Origin: Trichuris trichiura
Taxonomy: Eukaryota > Nematoda > Enoplea > Trichinellida > Trichuridae
Direction: 5' to 3'
DNA: 64,000 nucleotides
Assembly (NCBI GenBank): GCA_037903355.1
Contig: JBAJFE010000004.1
Location: 2,046,001 to 2,110,000 of the forward strand
Below the pieces are notes generated by a model. That model had not been told where the DNA came from and searched no databases. It saw nothing but the letters and a program-made list of their open reading frames with translations. The translations under genes were made by a program, and so were the position numbers. The first letter of the stretch is position 1. Each line of letters opens with the position of its first letter. Positions 53,581 to 64,000 of this stretch are shown piece by piece.

Positions 53581-56500
53581 CCGCGACGACCGGCGCGGAG
53601 TGAAGTGCACATTTTCATTCACGATGGAGCGAGTAGCCGACCAATAACTGCCGTTCGCTTTTCCCAAACAAAATCATTACGTTGAATGCAAATTGGGAAA
53701 ATCGATTATGACTTGTAAAGAAAACGTTATCGTTACGCGGTCGTCTTAACGATGATCTCATTGAAACGTCTTGACAAATTGTCCATCGGCAATCCGATGT
53801 CCCTTCTGCAGATCGTCCTATTGGTTTGTAACACTGTTACCCTTTTTTCAGCCTTCCGAACGGAAAGGGAAAAGGTGGGAAGATGTCTCTCGCAAGTAAA
53901 GGTAGTCGAATCCGATGAAAGACTGATTGTACTGCTTATCAGCACAGCTCGCCAATGATAGTTCGGAAAGTTTGCTTGAACATATTTGAATATTTTTGAT
54001 TAATTAGAATTTTTTTCACGAATTCTTTACCTTCGAAAATGGCTAATTATCTTAGCAGTATGTTGATTCTCACTTACGCGTCGAACAGCATTAGGCTTTA
54101 GTTCGGGGCATATACAGGTACTTAGCTACGAATGTGTGTTCGTAAGTTGCTAATTCAATTTTATATTACTGTCCTTATTGTGGCCATTTGTCTATGGGCT
54201 GTTCGCTTCCACAGCCATGCAATTGACGCGTTCAGCAGAATGCTTGCTGAAGAAGGAAGAATTTGAGTTGTGATTACTAGATTTTCACGCCTATGCTCGC
54301 ACACGCTTACGTGGACAAGTTTATTATGAAAAAGCTCATGGCGTGATGATTTTTTTTACTATTCATAAGGCGGGGCTTGACTTTCATGACTCTTCACGTT
54401 TGCTCTGTTTCTTCCTTTTTCAAAGAGAGGGCAAAAGTCATTTTTTACGCATTACAACATGCGTAAAACTGACGAAGTATAGTACAAGTGAAATATTGCA
54501 ATAAAATGAAGTATAATGAACAAGATTGGAATAATAAAGCAAGTTTGCGTAATACAGAGTTGAATACATAAGCTCTCATAACGAGATGATAGAGCTTAAT
54601 CGTATAGATTTTATTTATGGTTGGTCCCATTAAGGAAAACGTTTTACGGAATTGAATAACGTATCTTTTCTTCTTCACTACGGGCTATGGCTTTTTTCAT
54701 AGTGCGCAGTCTCAAATCTTCTTCATTCCGACCATATTGTCCACGTGACTGACTCCTGTGCTTGTCTAAGTCACTTGTATGAATGCTTCATAAAAGATGT
54801 TTTTTGATCAAAGCTGTTCACTGAAATCGTGACAGCCTGAGCAGCCACACCTTATTCCATAGAGGACAGCGTTTGATGGAATTATAGCTTCTGCATGTCA
54901 TTAAAGGCTTTTGTTGGCATACGCACTATCTTTGTGCATTGCTGCTGGCTGAACTTCCGTAAACTGTCGAGCTTGTCCAGCACACTTCTCAGGTGCAAAC
55001 ATTGGGTTTTTCTTTAAGCAACGTAACTGCTAAGGTACGATAATGTTGCGGCTATAATTATCAAAATACGCTGAAAAAGTATGCGCAGCTCAAGTTCACA
55101 TATCTTTCTAGTGGTTAACATTTGCTGCTGAACAGAAATTATAGCAATTATTGCTCACTTTTGAAGCCTTCATTGGAAGGCCGCCTTTAAGACATGACAA
55201 TAAGCATAGTATGGACGGAACTCAGACATATTTTTTCACTTCAAGTCGTGGCTGTGCTACAAAGCCATCCATTAACTTGCTAATAGTAAGATTTCATATC
55301 GTTTGGCATTCTGGAGGTGTTAACTGCATATCTTAAATGACCAAGTGGTCAGTAGTTATCCAAGAGGTCGGTTTAACATTCGGCCGCAAAAATTAACAAG
55401 ATCGTACTCACTAGCGTATTCTGCGCTAATGCTATATGTAATCGACCGGATTCTGCTGCAGGCAGAGAACAAATCATTGCCGTACGTTCTCATTCGGTAT
55501 CTACCTCAATTTTTTAAAAAATAGTACCTTCGCATCATTTATCAGGAGACAGTTTCAACTGTATTCAATTCCAGAATAATTCGCGTGCTTAATTTGCATG
55601 TCTTTATTCTAGAGTTTCAAAACATTTCAGCTGCAATAAAAATAATGAACTCATCCACTAACGTTAGCTTTCTCTGCATAGCCTGACAGGTGTGCTCTCT
55701 GCCTCTTTCATTTTTCATAGCGTCTTGGCGCTTAACAAAGCGTAAAGAAGCACTCCTCGTTAGCTTACTTAATGCTTGTGCAAGTGTTTTTCTTTGTACA
55801 TTTGAAACATGATGACAGTATCGTATGTAATTTGTCTATATCTGTTGCCGGTGATTTCCAAGTATATTTTTGCTGTTGCTAAGCAACTCTCACTTAAGCC
55901 CCATTGGTAAAATACTATTTTGTTCTACGCATATTATCATAAAAATGAAAGACTGCGTGCGCGAAGAAGATTAAAATGGGTTACAGTCATTAAAATAAAG
56001 CATATGCGTCAGAGAGTGCTTGCAAATCACATGACTTTATTTGACAGAAGAAAAAAGAAGCTATAGTACATCACTGATGATAGATATATTGGCAGATTTA
56101 AAGAACAATCGTGAAATCAGGAAAGTTGCACAACATTGTTCCCACTGCCATTGCGCAACGGATAGCCAACGGAACGGCCAATGCACTCGAAGTTCGGAAG
56201 AGAATAGCACTTTCAAATGCCGCTTCCGCGTAAAATTGTTTCTCTCCGGCGAGCGCCTTGAAATATCTTGTTTGAATTGCCCTTGCATGCTTGCCGCCAC
56301 TTCCATACAATTACAAGCAATAAGAACAATCGTGGAATCAGGAAAGTTGCCCATATCGAACGACTGTGGCAAACGGCACTTTCACGTCAAGCTTCCGCAC
56401 GATAACCTTTTTTTGTGAACGTCTCATTGGTGGGACACGAAAAACAGTTCGGCAGTTGCCCATACCTCCAAGTTGACATTCGTTGCGACCAGATGAAGCG

Positions 56501-57708
56501 CATTTCCATATCTTTTGCGAATATCTTTAACTGCTTTTCCGGACAGTGCGGAAACTCGTATTTCTTCAGTGTGTTCATTCAAGCTTGTGGAGCAGATATC
56601 GTAGGAAATTGAGTTTAAAAACGTAGTTGGCCTCAAGAATTGCTATACAGCAGCTTCGTAGCAAGCAGTGCAACTGCTTCAGCTGTACCTGACTTCATCT
56701 GTATCGTAAAAATAATTCTGATTGCATCTTGCGGCGTTGGCTTGCTAAACGCCGATGGTCGGTTCATATCGTTTTCCACGCATAGCCAACGTTTGGCTGC
56801 CGCAAATGCAAATATCGTTTGGGCACTTTGCTAGCTGCTTCTCCGTATGGGACATGCGGATACTTTGCTAATCGTTTAGGCTTCTGCTCAGCAAAGACTT
56901 GTGTTGAAGCATTGCCATTATGAGTGGACAAAGACCAGCTCCAATATCCTATTGCTTGCTTTCCAATGAACAAACCATCTGAAGGCGGCCTGACAGGTTT
57001 TATACATATCGTCTCACCATAGAGGATAATCTGTTTTCTGGGTCAACTTGATGGAGTTATAGCTCTCGTGTAAGGCTGGTAGCAACATGCAGTTCAAGCG
57101 GGCGGCCTTGCCAGGATTCGGATACATCTTTTTTTCTATGTTCTGTATTGGATTCTGCTTAACATAGCAGTATATAATCCACTTGAAGTCAACTGGTAGC
57201 GTTATGCATATCGTTATAGAACGTCGACCATTGTCGACCAAGTAAAAGCTCACAACCACCAAGCAGCTCAGGTAGTTAGCGAATCCACATCTTCTGCGTA
57301 TGAGACCACATGCAGACATTCGCCACGATGTACACCGTCTTCACAAAAGTCTTAATAATAGTGCGATCTGCCATTCGGCAGCGAACGTCTGCGGAACTCA
57401 AACATCCAACCGCTCACCAGCCGCTTAGCGAACGATATGAGTTGCCAGTTTCATTCCGCACGGATGGAAAAGCTCGAGTTTAAAGCGAGTGAAACCGCAT
57501 TCGTTGTCACCCCAGTTTAAACAAAGTTCCATCCAGTGACGACAGCCGTCACCTCGAACAATACGAAACGGAAAGCAGCTTACATTACAGTAAGACACCT
57601 GATTTTCTTGTACCTTCGCATCAATAGACGTATAACTGTCAATGGTGCTGTAGTTTTAATCTTGACTAGTTTTGTCGAGCCGATCAATTCGGGTCGTTAT
57701 TAAAACTA
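53581..57708. other. Downstream of neurobeachin, no gene recognised
   Basis: An open frame at 53752-53958 with a possible internal intron could be an alternative end of neurobeachin or chance. AATAAA at about 54500 may end the transcript. The stretch 54800-57350 carries scattered short open frames on both strands and one direct repeat pair, which suggests decayed mobile DNA, but I could not name a family. Confidence 0.45.
56102..56350. repeat. Direct repeat pair, 221 bp apart
   Basis: The 28-nt AGAACAATCGTGRAATCAGG-AAAGTTGC block occurs at 56102-56129 and 56323-56350 with one mismatch. Further downstream similarity (GCACTTTCA, then GCTTCCGC) suggests an old tandem duplication. Confidence 0.6.
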
Positions 57709-57802
57709 AATATTCTTGATAATGTGGTTTCTTGGTACGGGAACAAATGTTTTCATAATGTAAAAGTTTTATTACGGTTGTATTCCCGTTTAATGTTCTA
57801 AA

Positions 57803-57851
57803 TAACTCCGGAGCTTTCGGGTCGACCGAGACCCGTCTTCAGCGGTTGTGA
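57803..57851 (-). ncRNA. Hammerhead-like core (foldback B, left arm)
   Basis: Minus strand: CTGAAGA (57842-57836), hairpin GGGTC/GACCC, GAAAGCTC (57818-57811). Stem I has the CCG/CGG pairs next to the core, then mismatches. Confidence 0.45.
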
Positions 57852-57924
57852 ATTACGGATGTAACTTCTAAGTTAGATTATATACAGGTTCATTACGGAT
57901 GTAACTTCTAAGTTACATCCGTAA

Positions 57925-57976
57925 TTCACAACCGCTGAAGACGGGTCTCGGCCGACCCGAAAGCTCCGGTGTTATT
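57925..57976 (+). ncRNA. Hammerhead-like core (foldback B, right arm)
   Basis: CTGAAGA at 57935-57941, hairpin GGGTC/GACCC with a TCGGCC loop, GAAAGCTC at 57959-57966. Stem I pairs CCG with CGG, and continues with A-T, a bulged A, C-G and A-T. Together with the left arm of element A this is the best candidate for a folding ribozyme. Confidence 0.5.
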
Positions 57977-58255
57977 TAGAACATTAAACGGGAATACATC
58001 CGTAATAAAACTTTTACATTATGAAAATATTCTTGATTCTAATAATTCTCTGCAATAACAGAAGTTGTGAATTCTAGGAGCGTGCACAGCTGCGAGCGTT
58101 AGCTGTTTGCGGTCGAGTCTTACTTTTGACAGCATATCTCCGGTCGTTGCATCGCTTAGGTCTAGAACTGCAATTCAATCTGCTAATTAGGAATTATTCT
58201 AAAGAACATAATGCAAAAAAAGCGAATGGCTTGTAACAGGTGCAGTTGTTCAACA

Positions 58256-58436
58256 AAAGATGTACATGGATTTTCCCCGTTCGTAATTGCCAACAGAACG
58301 AGTCAACGAGAACGAGACGAAAGCTTCGCCAAACTGTCGTTTGGTTTTTTATGCCTTTAACGCGATTAAAACGTTTTTCGCTTAATCGACTCGTTTTGTT
58401 GGCAAATACGAACGGGGAAAATCCATGTACATCTTT
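58256..58436. mobile_element. Inverted repeat element (49-bp arms)
   Basis: Arms 58256-58304 and 58388-58436 are near-perfect reverse complements (for example ATGTACATGGATTTTCCCCG on one side), with an 83-nt centre. No hammerhead core and no coding capacity. A different family from elements A and B, MITE- or foldback-like. Target-site duplication not seen. Confidence 0.65.
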
Positions 58437-58439
58437 CTT

Positions 58440-59293
58440 TGAAAGAAAGTAATAAAATAAAAAAAAAATAATAATACTGAATCGATTGGCCCAATTTTAG
58501 AAAATCCAGTAAGCAGCAGAAGCCTGAAGAATATGGGATGCCTTGGATGAATCCTAGCAGCCATCGCTTCAGTTCCTTCTAACCAAAAGCTTTCGTATCT
58601 GCAGTGTTGCTGTGAAATCCAACTTTTTCTCTGCGCTTTTGAACTGGAAGGCAGTATTATCGCGTATCGTTTATTTCTATATGCAAACAATGTGGCAGAG
58701 CGTAAACGCGGTGAAAGTGGGGCCAAAAAGCAACTATTACAATGGTAGTCATGGCTGGGCGGAGGACGTGTATTTCTGGAAAATTCGTTACATATAACCA
58801 ATGCCAATGCGGCCAGTGTCATCCATTGCGTCGGCTACATACATAAATACTTAATCATAGGCTTCTTTTTTTCTTATAAAATTTTTTGCAGTATTTCCAA
58901 CCTGTTTTTTGAGTAACGTTTATTGCTAAGACATTAATACGAAGTTTCGGGTCTCTCCGTGACCCGTCATCAGCGCCCGTCTGCCGTAATTATGGGCTTC
59001 TATTAATTCTCCATAAGGCATCATCATTGTATTTGCGACGCAAAATCATAGACCGGGCTGTGCTTCCGTCGGCGAAGTCGCTCTGAGCGACGGAGTCTTC
59101 TGTCTTCATGATGGATCTGGGGCCATTTTGGCTCTTAAAGTTAGCCGGGTTAAGCAGCGGTTGGCTGAGACGTAACTTGTCGCATTGTTACGTCAACTGG
59201 CTAAGGGATGTGGACTAAGAGCTCGTCGTCTTCCTGTTCCTGAAACGATATGTTGGAGGGCGTGCTCGGAGCACAGGAGCGATAACGAATATC
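58440..59293. other. Gap between repeats and retrotransposon
   Basis: No gene recognised. Contains the degenerate hammerhead-like core at 58941-58973 and should include the 3' end of the minus-strand retrotransposon. I could not find a long terminal repeat here that matches sequence beyond 61820. Confidence 0.5.
58935..58980 (-). ncRNA. Degenerate hammerhead-like core
   Basis: Minus strand: CTGATGA (58973-58967), perfect hairpin GGGTC/GACCC, GAAACTTC (58948-58941). The palindromic AGCT is replaced by ACTT and stem I does not pair, so it should be inactive. It lies about 320 bp 3' of the retrotransposon integrase on the same strand. Confidence 0.4.
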
Positions 59294-61820
59294 TCAGACA
59301 TGACGAGGTATTCCGTTGATTTCTACCGCCTGCTTAGACAAGGTTGCCGTGCCTTGTTCATACCGGGTGTCGCACCTGCCATTGGGTGTCCTCACCCAAA
59401 CCACTTCTCCGACCTTGTAAAGATTGCTCACCTTTTCATCTTCGCCAGCAACTTGGTCTACGCCGCGAACCCTTGTCGGGTAGCGATGGATTGCATTTCC
59501 CGGTGCTGTGTCTGCGGAGCAGTCATCTCGTGGGGTCGCGTTGTATAGGTAAACTGCCTCGGCCACTGGGCAATTTTTACTTGCTGCGATCACTTTTACT
59601 GTCCTATGGCATCTCTCTACTGTGCCATTTTTTGATGGGACACAGGCGCATCTAAACCTGAGGCGCACACCCCAGCGCTTCGTTAGGCGGGCGACCAACT
59701 GACTACGAAACGAGGGGTCATTGTCGACTACTCCAGATTTAGTCCTTTGGTCAACCCGTCCAGTTCTGCCATGTTAATATGGCCGGCATCGTCATGTCGT
59801 AACCACGCTCCATCTTCGACAATAGTGCCATCGACTTCAAGTGCTACGCCAAGCGCCAGTGCGCTCGCATCAACCCAGACTTTAGCTTTCTCACCTGACA
59901 CATCCCATCTTCCTCGTACGGGATCTTGGGACTTCATTGCCTTGGCAACCCCGAGAAGCCGATTTCGTATCTGATCATCTCGTACAGGTTCATCCCACCT
60001 CGAGGTCGCGTTGTTCGTCTCTCTCTTAATGAGCGCCGTTGCCGTCCTCAGCCATCCGCAAACTGGGTAATGGCCTACCGTTTCGCCGCAATATGAAAAC
60101 ACTGTTCTCCAGGTCAACTTCTTTGGTGGCCCACCAACTTCATGACCTCCAGACTACATCCTCTTATCCTGCTCCTCCCAGTCTTTCAATCCTAGGACGC
60201 GTACCCCGTTAGCCAGTCTCTCAGGTGGCTTGCAGGATAGTCCATATTTCGCTAATTGGGACTTTACACTGTCAACACTGACAACGTCTTTGTTAACGAA
60301 AATATCGTCGATGTACGCCGACGTGGCCTTCTGGACGTCGGGGTTGAGAGACAAGACATGATTCACCACCACCTTCATGATTGTAGGGGCTACATTAAGG
60401 CCGGACCCCAAACGGGTGAGCGCATATCTGCGGCCCTTAACAATCACAGTCTGATAAGGCCAAAAAGTTTGGTCGACGTGGATCTGCAAGTAGGCTTTGC
60501 GCAGGTCTAGAATGGGCACATTCGTACCCTGACGACGCCATTCGCGTAGCTTATGCGCGCAGACGTCACTGTTCGCCGTAAAATTGTCAATATATTCATT
60601 CAATTGGCGAAAGTCCATTACAGGACGCATTGTTCCTTTACTCCGCTGAGTGACTGCCACGAGAGGAATGAGCGCTCTGGCTGGGCTGAATCTCTTTTCG
60701 TCATAGGGTATTAGCCAGCCGTTGTGAATCCAAAGATCCAGTTCCCGTTCATATTCTGCTCTGGCCTCCACAGTGGACGAATATTCTTCTTTTGTGTTCC
60801 ACAAAGTCTCAGAGGCTCTCTTATCAGCCCACTTCCAAGCAGCTGTCCATGTGTGTGATTTGGCGTCGTATACGACTGTAAAATCTTTTTCCTCAATATA
60901 GGAACTACCCTCAGCGTCTCCACAAGCTGCCTGGCTTCCCGAACGAAATTGCGAAAGTCCTTGATTGTTTATTTCGACTCCACCGAGCGCTACTATCCCA
61001 GTCATGCCAAGTATGAACTCGAAGCCCATTGGCTTAACGCTGGTGACAATTGTTTCTGCTGTTACTTCATTCCCTCCTTCTAACCGTAAACTTGCCTTGG
61101 TCGTTCCGACGCAGCGCATTCTCTCACCACTCAGCATGGTCACATTTACCGGCTCCTTCTGCCACTTCTTGCAACATGCAGAGAATGCAATACATTTAAT
61201 ACAACCGGTGTCCACTAGCGCGCGGTGTCGTATTCCGTCAACAGCAATCCATGCAACCGGTAGCGCTGGAAGCTAGTGCCGGTTCCTCCTCCCGGCTCTC
61301 GTTTCCCTGTATCCTGAAAGCAGGGATTCTAAGCCGATCACCTTCCCGATCTCGCCTTGGATTTCTCGAAGATCGGTTTCCTGTCCTTCGAACCGTGTTC
61401 AACTCACGGTGCTGCGTAGGGCAATCCCAGACAATGTAGTTTATTCCTTCGAAAGCGTAGCATCTTATCGGAGTGTACCGGCGCGCACTGTTAAAAGTCG
61501 CCTGCGTACCTGCAGCGAAACCCGCTTCACTTACGCCTCTTTCTATACGGTTGTTGACCATGACAGAGCGAGCTCGTAGTACCAGCTGGTCAAGGGTCAT
61601 ATCTTCCAGTCGAGCGCCAGCTTGTAGGATTTCCTGCGCATGCTCTGGTAGTCCGTTGATAAACGCACGACATACTTACACTATCCGATATGCTCCCAGC
61701 TAACGACGCCAGTTGCCGCAAGTCGGCTACAAAAACGTCGTGTGCCTCATCCGACTCAAGCCTCCTAGATACAAAGCGTTTGTATGCAACGAACTTGTCC
61801 ATGGGGAAAGCTTTCAGCAA
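59294..61820 (-). pseudogene. Decayed Ty3-like LTR retrotransposon (gag-pol)
   Basis: Reading leftwards: a gag end with MDKFVAYKRFVSRRLE and LEDMTLDQLV split by a frameshift near 61675, then a zinc knuckle that has lost residues (CYAFEGINYIVWDC). Next come a protease (LVDTGC near 61217), reverse transcriptase (VMDFRQLNEY, ILDLRKAYLQIHV, YIDD) to a frame break at 60154, RNase H (VWVDAS, HINMAELD) to 59728, and the last part of an integrase (DNDPSF, NGTVERCHRT) to a stop at 59294. The gag-to-protease step is a -1 shift, which may be natural. RNase H jumps straight into the middle of the integrase core, so an internal deletion has removed the RNase H end, the integrase zinc finger and the first catalytic aspartate. 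It cannot be autonomous. No LTRs were identified. Confidence 0.8.
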
Positions 61821-64000
61821 AGCTTGTTTAACTTTCTCGGCGCTTTATCTCATTTCCGGGGTGAGCTGCTGATGTACAGCGAATGCTCCGCCGGCCAAAC
61901 GCAACGGAAAGACCTTTGATGTATTTATCACACCAAACAGCTCGCACATTATCTCAACTTTCACCGACTACTCTGCGACTGGCTCAGAATAACCGTCGAA
62001 CATGGGAATCAACTTCCGATCACAAAGTTTCCTATCAATGGGCGTTTATGGTTGGCTTCGATAGCTTGTATTTGCGGCGCTTTCTTTCATGCTTTGTTAG
62101 AAAAGAATTTATTCGATATTTGGAACGATACACGACAATGCAAACTACGCAAAAGAAAGAGAGGGAACAGACGCAACAGCACGACCCAAGGGCAGTAGCC
62201 AACGCTCTTGGCAAACACTGCTCTCGCCCCACGTGGAAAAACGCCCCCGCGTTGTACTAGCCTGGTCCTTTTTTTCTGGCGGGAAGATCACGACAGTTGG
62301 CTCCGGCACGATGAGTTGTCATGTAGCGTACACTGCCGACGGGCACATCCATCGCTATCGTCATGGTCACATGAACACCTCTTTATTACAATCATCCTTG
62401 CCCATGTTCTATCATAAACATTAACTTGTTTTCTCAATGTCAGTAAGCCACGCGGTATCCTGATAATATCGTCAATTCATCTTAATGATGCTGAGTTATT
62501 CTGACCATTGATCATATAACCGTTGGAAGCTAATGTGGGTACAGGAATGTATAAGCAATTGCATGAATGGCGTGAACTGCAGTTAGCCCAAGAGCTGTAT
62601 CATTTCAAGCCAGCGTAGCTTGCTGCCCTTTAAGCTGCTGTCTCACGACATCTTTTCTTCGCATACCTTCATTGCTTTAGAATAATTTCTTGTAACACAG
62701 CTAACTACCAGATTAAACAGTGTTCACAGCCACGTCACTAGGTGCTATTGATGGCTCGTTGATTAGCTTTTTGCTACGCCGCTTTCAAGCGCTGCCTTCC
62801 GCATTCTGGTGCAGTTAAGTTATTCGACAATGAAATTCGCCAGATATAGTTTTATTAATCATGAAAGGCTGCTGAAATGGCAGCGGCCGAAGCAACGATT
62901 CGTTATAAAATATATTTGCAGAATAACTGCAACAGCGGAGCCGTATCTTTAAAAAAAATATCTTTTTATCGTCATCGTCCTCGTCGCTACTGGCGCACGT
63001 ATGGTCTAGTACGCGCGAGGCAACAGCCAATGAGCTGGGTAACAGTTCAGCCAACTTGACGCATATCTTTTATATCATTTCATAAGTTGGCCATAAACAG
63101 TTGGTTTTCTTCTTGTCAAACTCCAAGGAACTGGAGAAAGACCTCAGCTAAAAAAAGCTGGTTGTGCATGTTGCCGTAAAATGTGGTCACTGAACGACAC
63201 TCTGTTCCTGGAGGGCTGCAAGTCGCAGTCGACGAACAGGCAGTCCAAGAAACGTAACTATATCTTCCCGCCACGCCATAGTAATGGACAATGGTTAGCA
63301 CGTGCAATGGATGCATTGGTCCCGGCATCTAAAGTAGCTTCTCATTTCTTCTTCTTCCCTTGTCACATATCATCAGCTGCCTGTTCTTCCTTGCAGTATC
63401 ATTTGAGGCAATAAGCCAGTTGTCAATAAATATCGTAGTAACAAAGTCCCATATCATCTTGCACTCCGGAGCAGAAACTGCCCGGACCGGGAAATAAGAA
63501 CGACGTACGAACAGGCCGTTCAGCGACCACAACAAGAAAGAGGACAAGTATTTACAGTACTGTCCACCGACTTTGTACCGTATTTTCTTTTATAGAACCT
63601 GCGCATCAACTTTCAATTACCAGCCTGAATCCACCGGCTTCGAACGAGACTATTGATCAGCGCTGACTTGGTGCTCTTCACAAAATGTCCTTTACTTAAA
63701 ACTATAAGCCAACGCAGAATATGCCCATCGCTAGTCTACGCTGTGAAAGCCTACATTCGATAATGTCACGTACGAAATGGAAGTATGCAATGCTTCCCCG
63801 AAAAATGCGTTTGCTGAATTAAAATGTGCTTGTGAAAACTGATAATAAAGTGTTGTCGCAGTTCAACTATAAATTACAGTTTAAACTGCTGCTGTAAAGC
63901 ATTTAAAGTACTTCATTGTTTAGCTGATAGTAACAGGCAACAAAATTACTCAACATTAAAAAAACTGCAATATGTTAAAAGACCCAAAGGTTGCTCCTTT
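61821..64000. other. Right end of the window, no gene recognised
   Basis: 61821-62300 probably belongs to the gag leader of the retrotransposon. Beyond that, open frames at 62877-63059 and 63116-63547 (both strands) have no clear family. The minus-strand pair at 63116-63547 reads like decayed coding DNA but I cannot name it. Confidence 0.4.

Larger units (their letters stand above)
57709..58037. mobile_element. Foldback element B with hammerhead-like cores
   Basis: Two inverted arms of 118 nt, 57750-57867 and 57910-58027, almost exact reverse complements over their length. AATATTCTTGAT occurs at 57709-57720 and again at 58026-58037, a probable 12-nt target-site duplication. The centre has a 24-nt direct repeat (57852-57875 and 57892-57915). 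No coding capacity. As in element A, each arm carries an outward-facing CTGAAGA...GAAAGCTC core, and a unique stretch of 29 nt separates the left duplication from the arm. Confidence 0.7.

Overview
The window is eukaryotic, and its gene content and structure point to a nematode. Genes are split by many very short GT-AG introns (mostly 45-60 nt) plus a few multi-kilobase ones, and the proteins are clearly metazoan. A class 5 semaphorin is present, which as far as I recall Caenorhabditis elegans lacks. Together with a Ty3-like pol of a type I associate with Trichuris and Trichinella, this makes a clade I (Dorylaimia), whipworm-like nematode the best guess. That is an inference, not something the sequence states.

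Layout. 1-54 may hold the last codons of a gene entering from the left. 831-2671 (minus) is a six-exon ENPP4/5-like ecto-phosphodiesterase. About 9 kb without a recognised gene follows. 12025-17545 (plus) is a 13-exon transmembrane class 5 semaphorin. 18905-19327 (plus) is a small secreted protein with a cystatin/cathelin-like look. 21331-22224 (plus) is an intronless beta-1,4-galactosyltransferase 7 (sqv-3 type). 23178-53580 (plus) is a complete neurobeachin/LRBA/SEL-2 gene that I could trace through about 49 exons with continuous phase, giving about 2494 residues. Its 9.8 kb intron inside the PH domain (35305-45117) carries a complete intronless mab-21 gene on the opposite strand (40408-41490).

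Mobile and repeated DNA. Neurobeachin intron 1 holds a 0.3 kb foldback element (25842-26166). Its 5.3 kb intron before the BEACH C-terminal part holds a 1.5 kb pogo/Tigger-like element (48524-50032). Downstream of neurobeachin lie a second foldback (57709-58037), an unrelated inverted repeat (58256-58436) and a decayed Ty3-like LTR retrotransposon (59294-61820, minus).

The two most interesting signals are these. (1) mab-21 is nested antisense in neurobeachin, the same arrangement as human MAB21L1 in NBEA and MAB21L2 in LRBA, which suggests an ancient regulatory linkage. (2) Both foldbacks carry, in each arm, a core shaped like a hammerhead ribozyme (CTGANGA, short hairpin, GAAA, then AGCT as a palindromic minimal stem III and C before the cleavage point), with flanking direct repeats that look like target-site duplications. 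A degenerate fifth core sits 3' of the retrotransposon pol, on the same strand.

Functionally, the semaphorin (guidance signal), sqv-3 (glycosaminoglycan linker synthesis), neurobeachin (membrane trafficking) and mab-21 (developmental regulator) have no obvious common pathway. Only mab-21 and neurobeachin have a linkage that looks meaningful.
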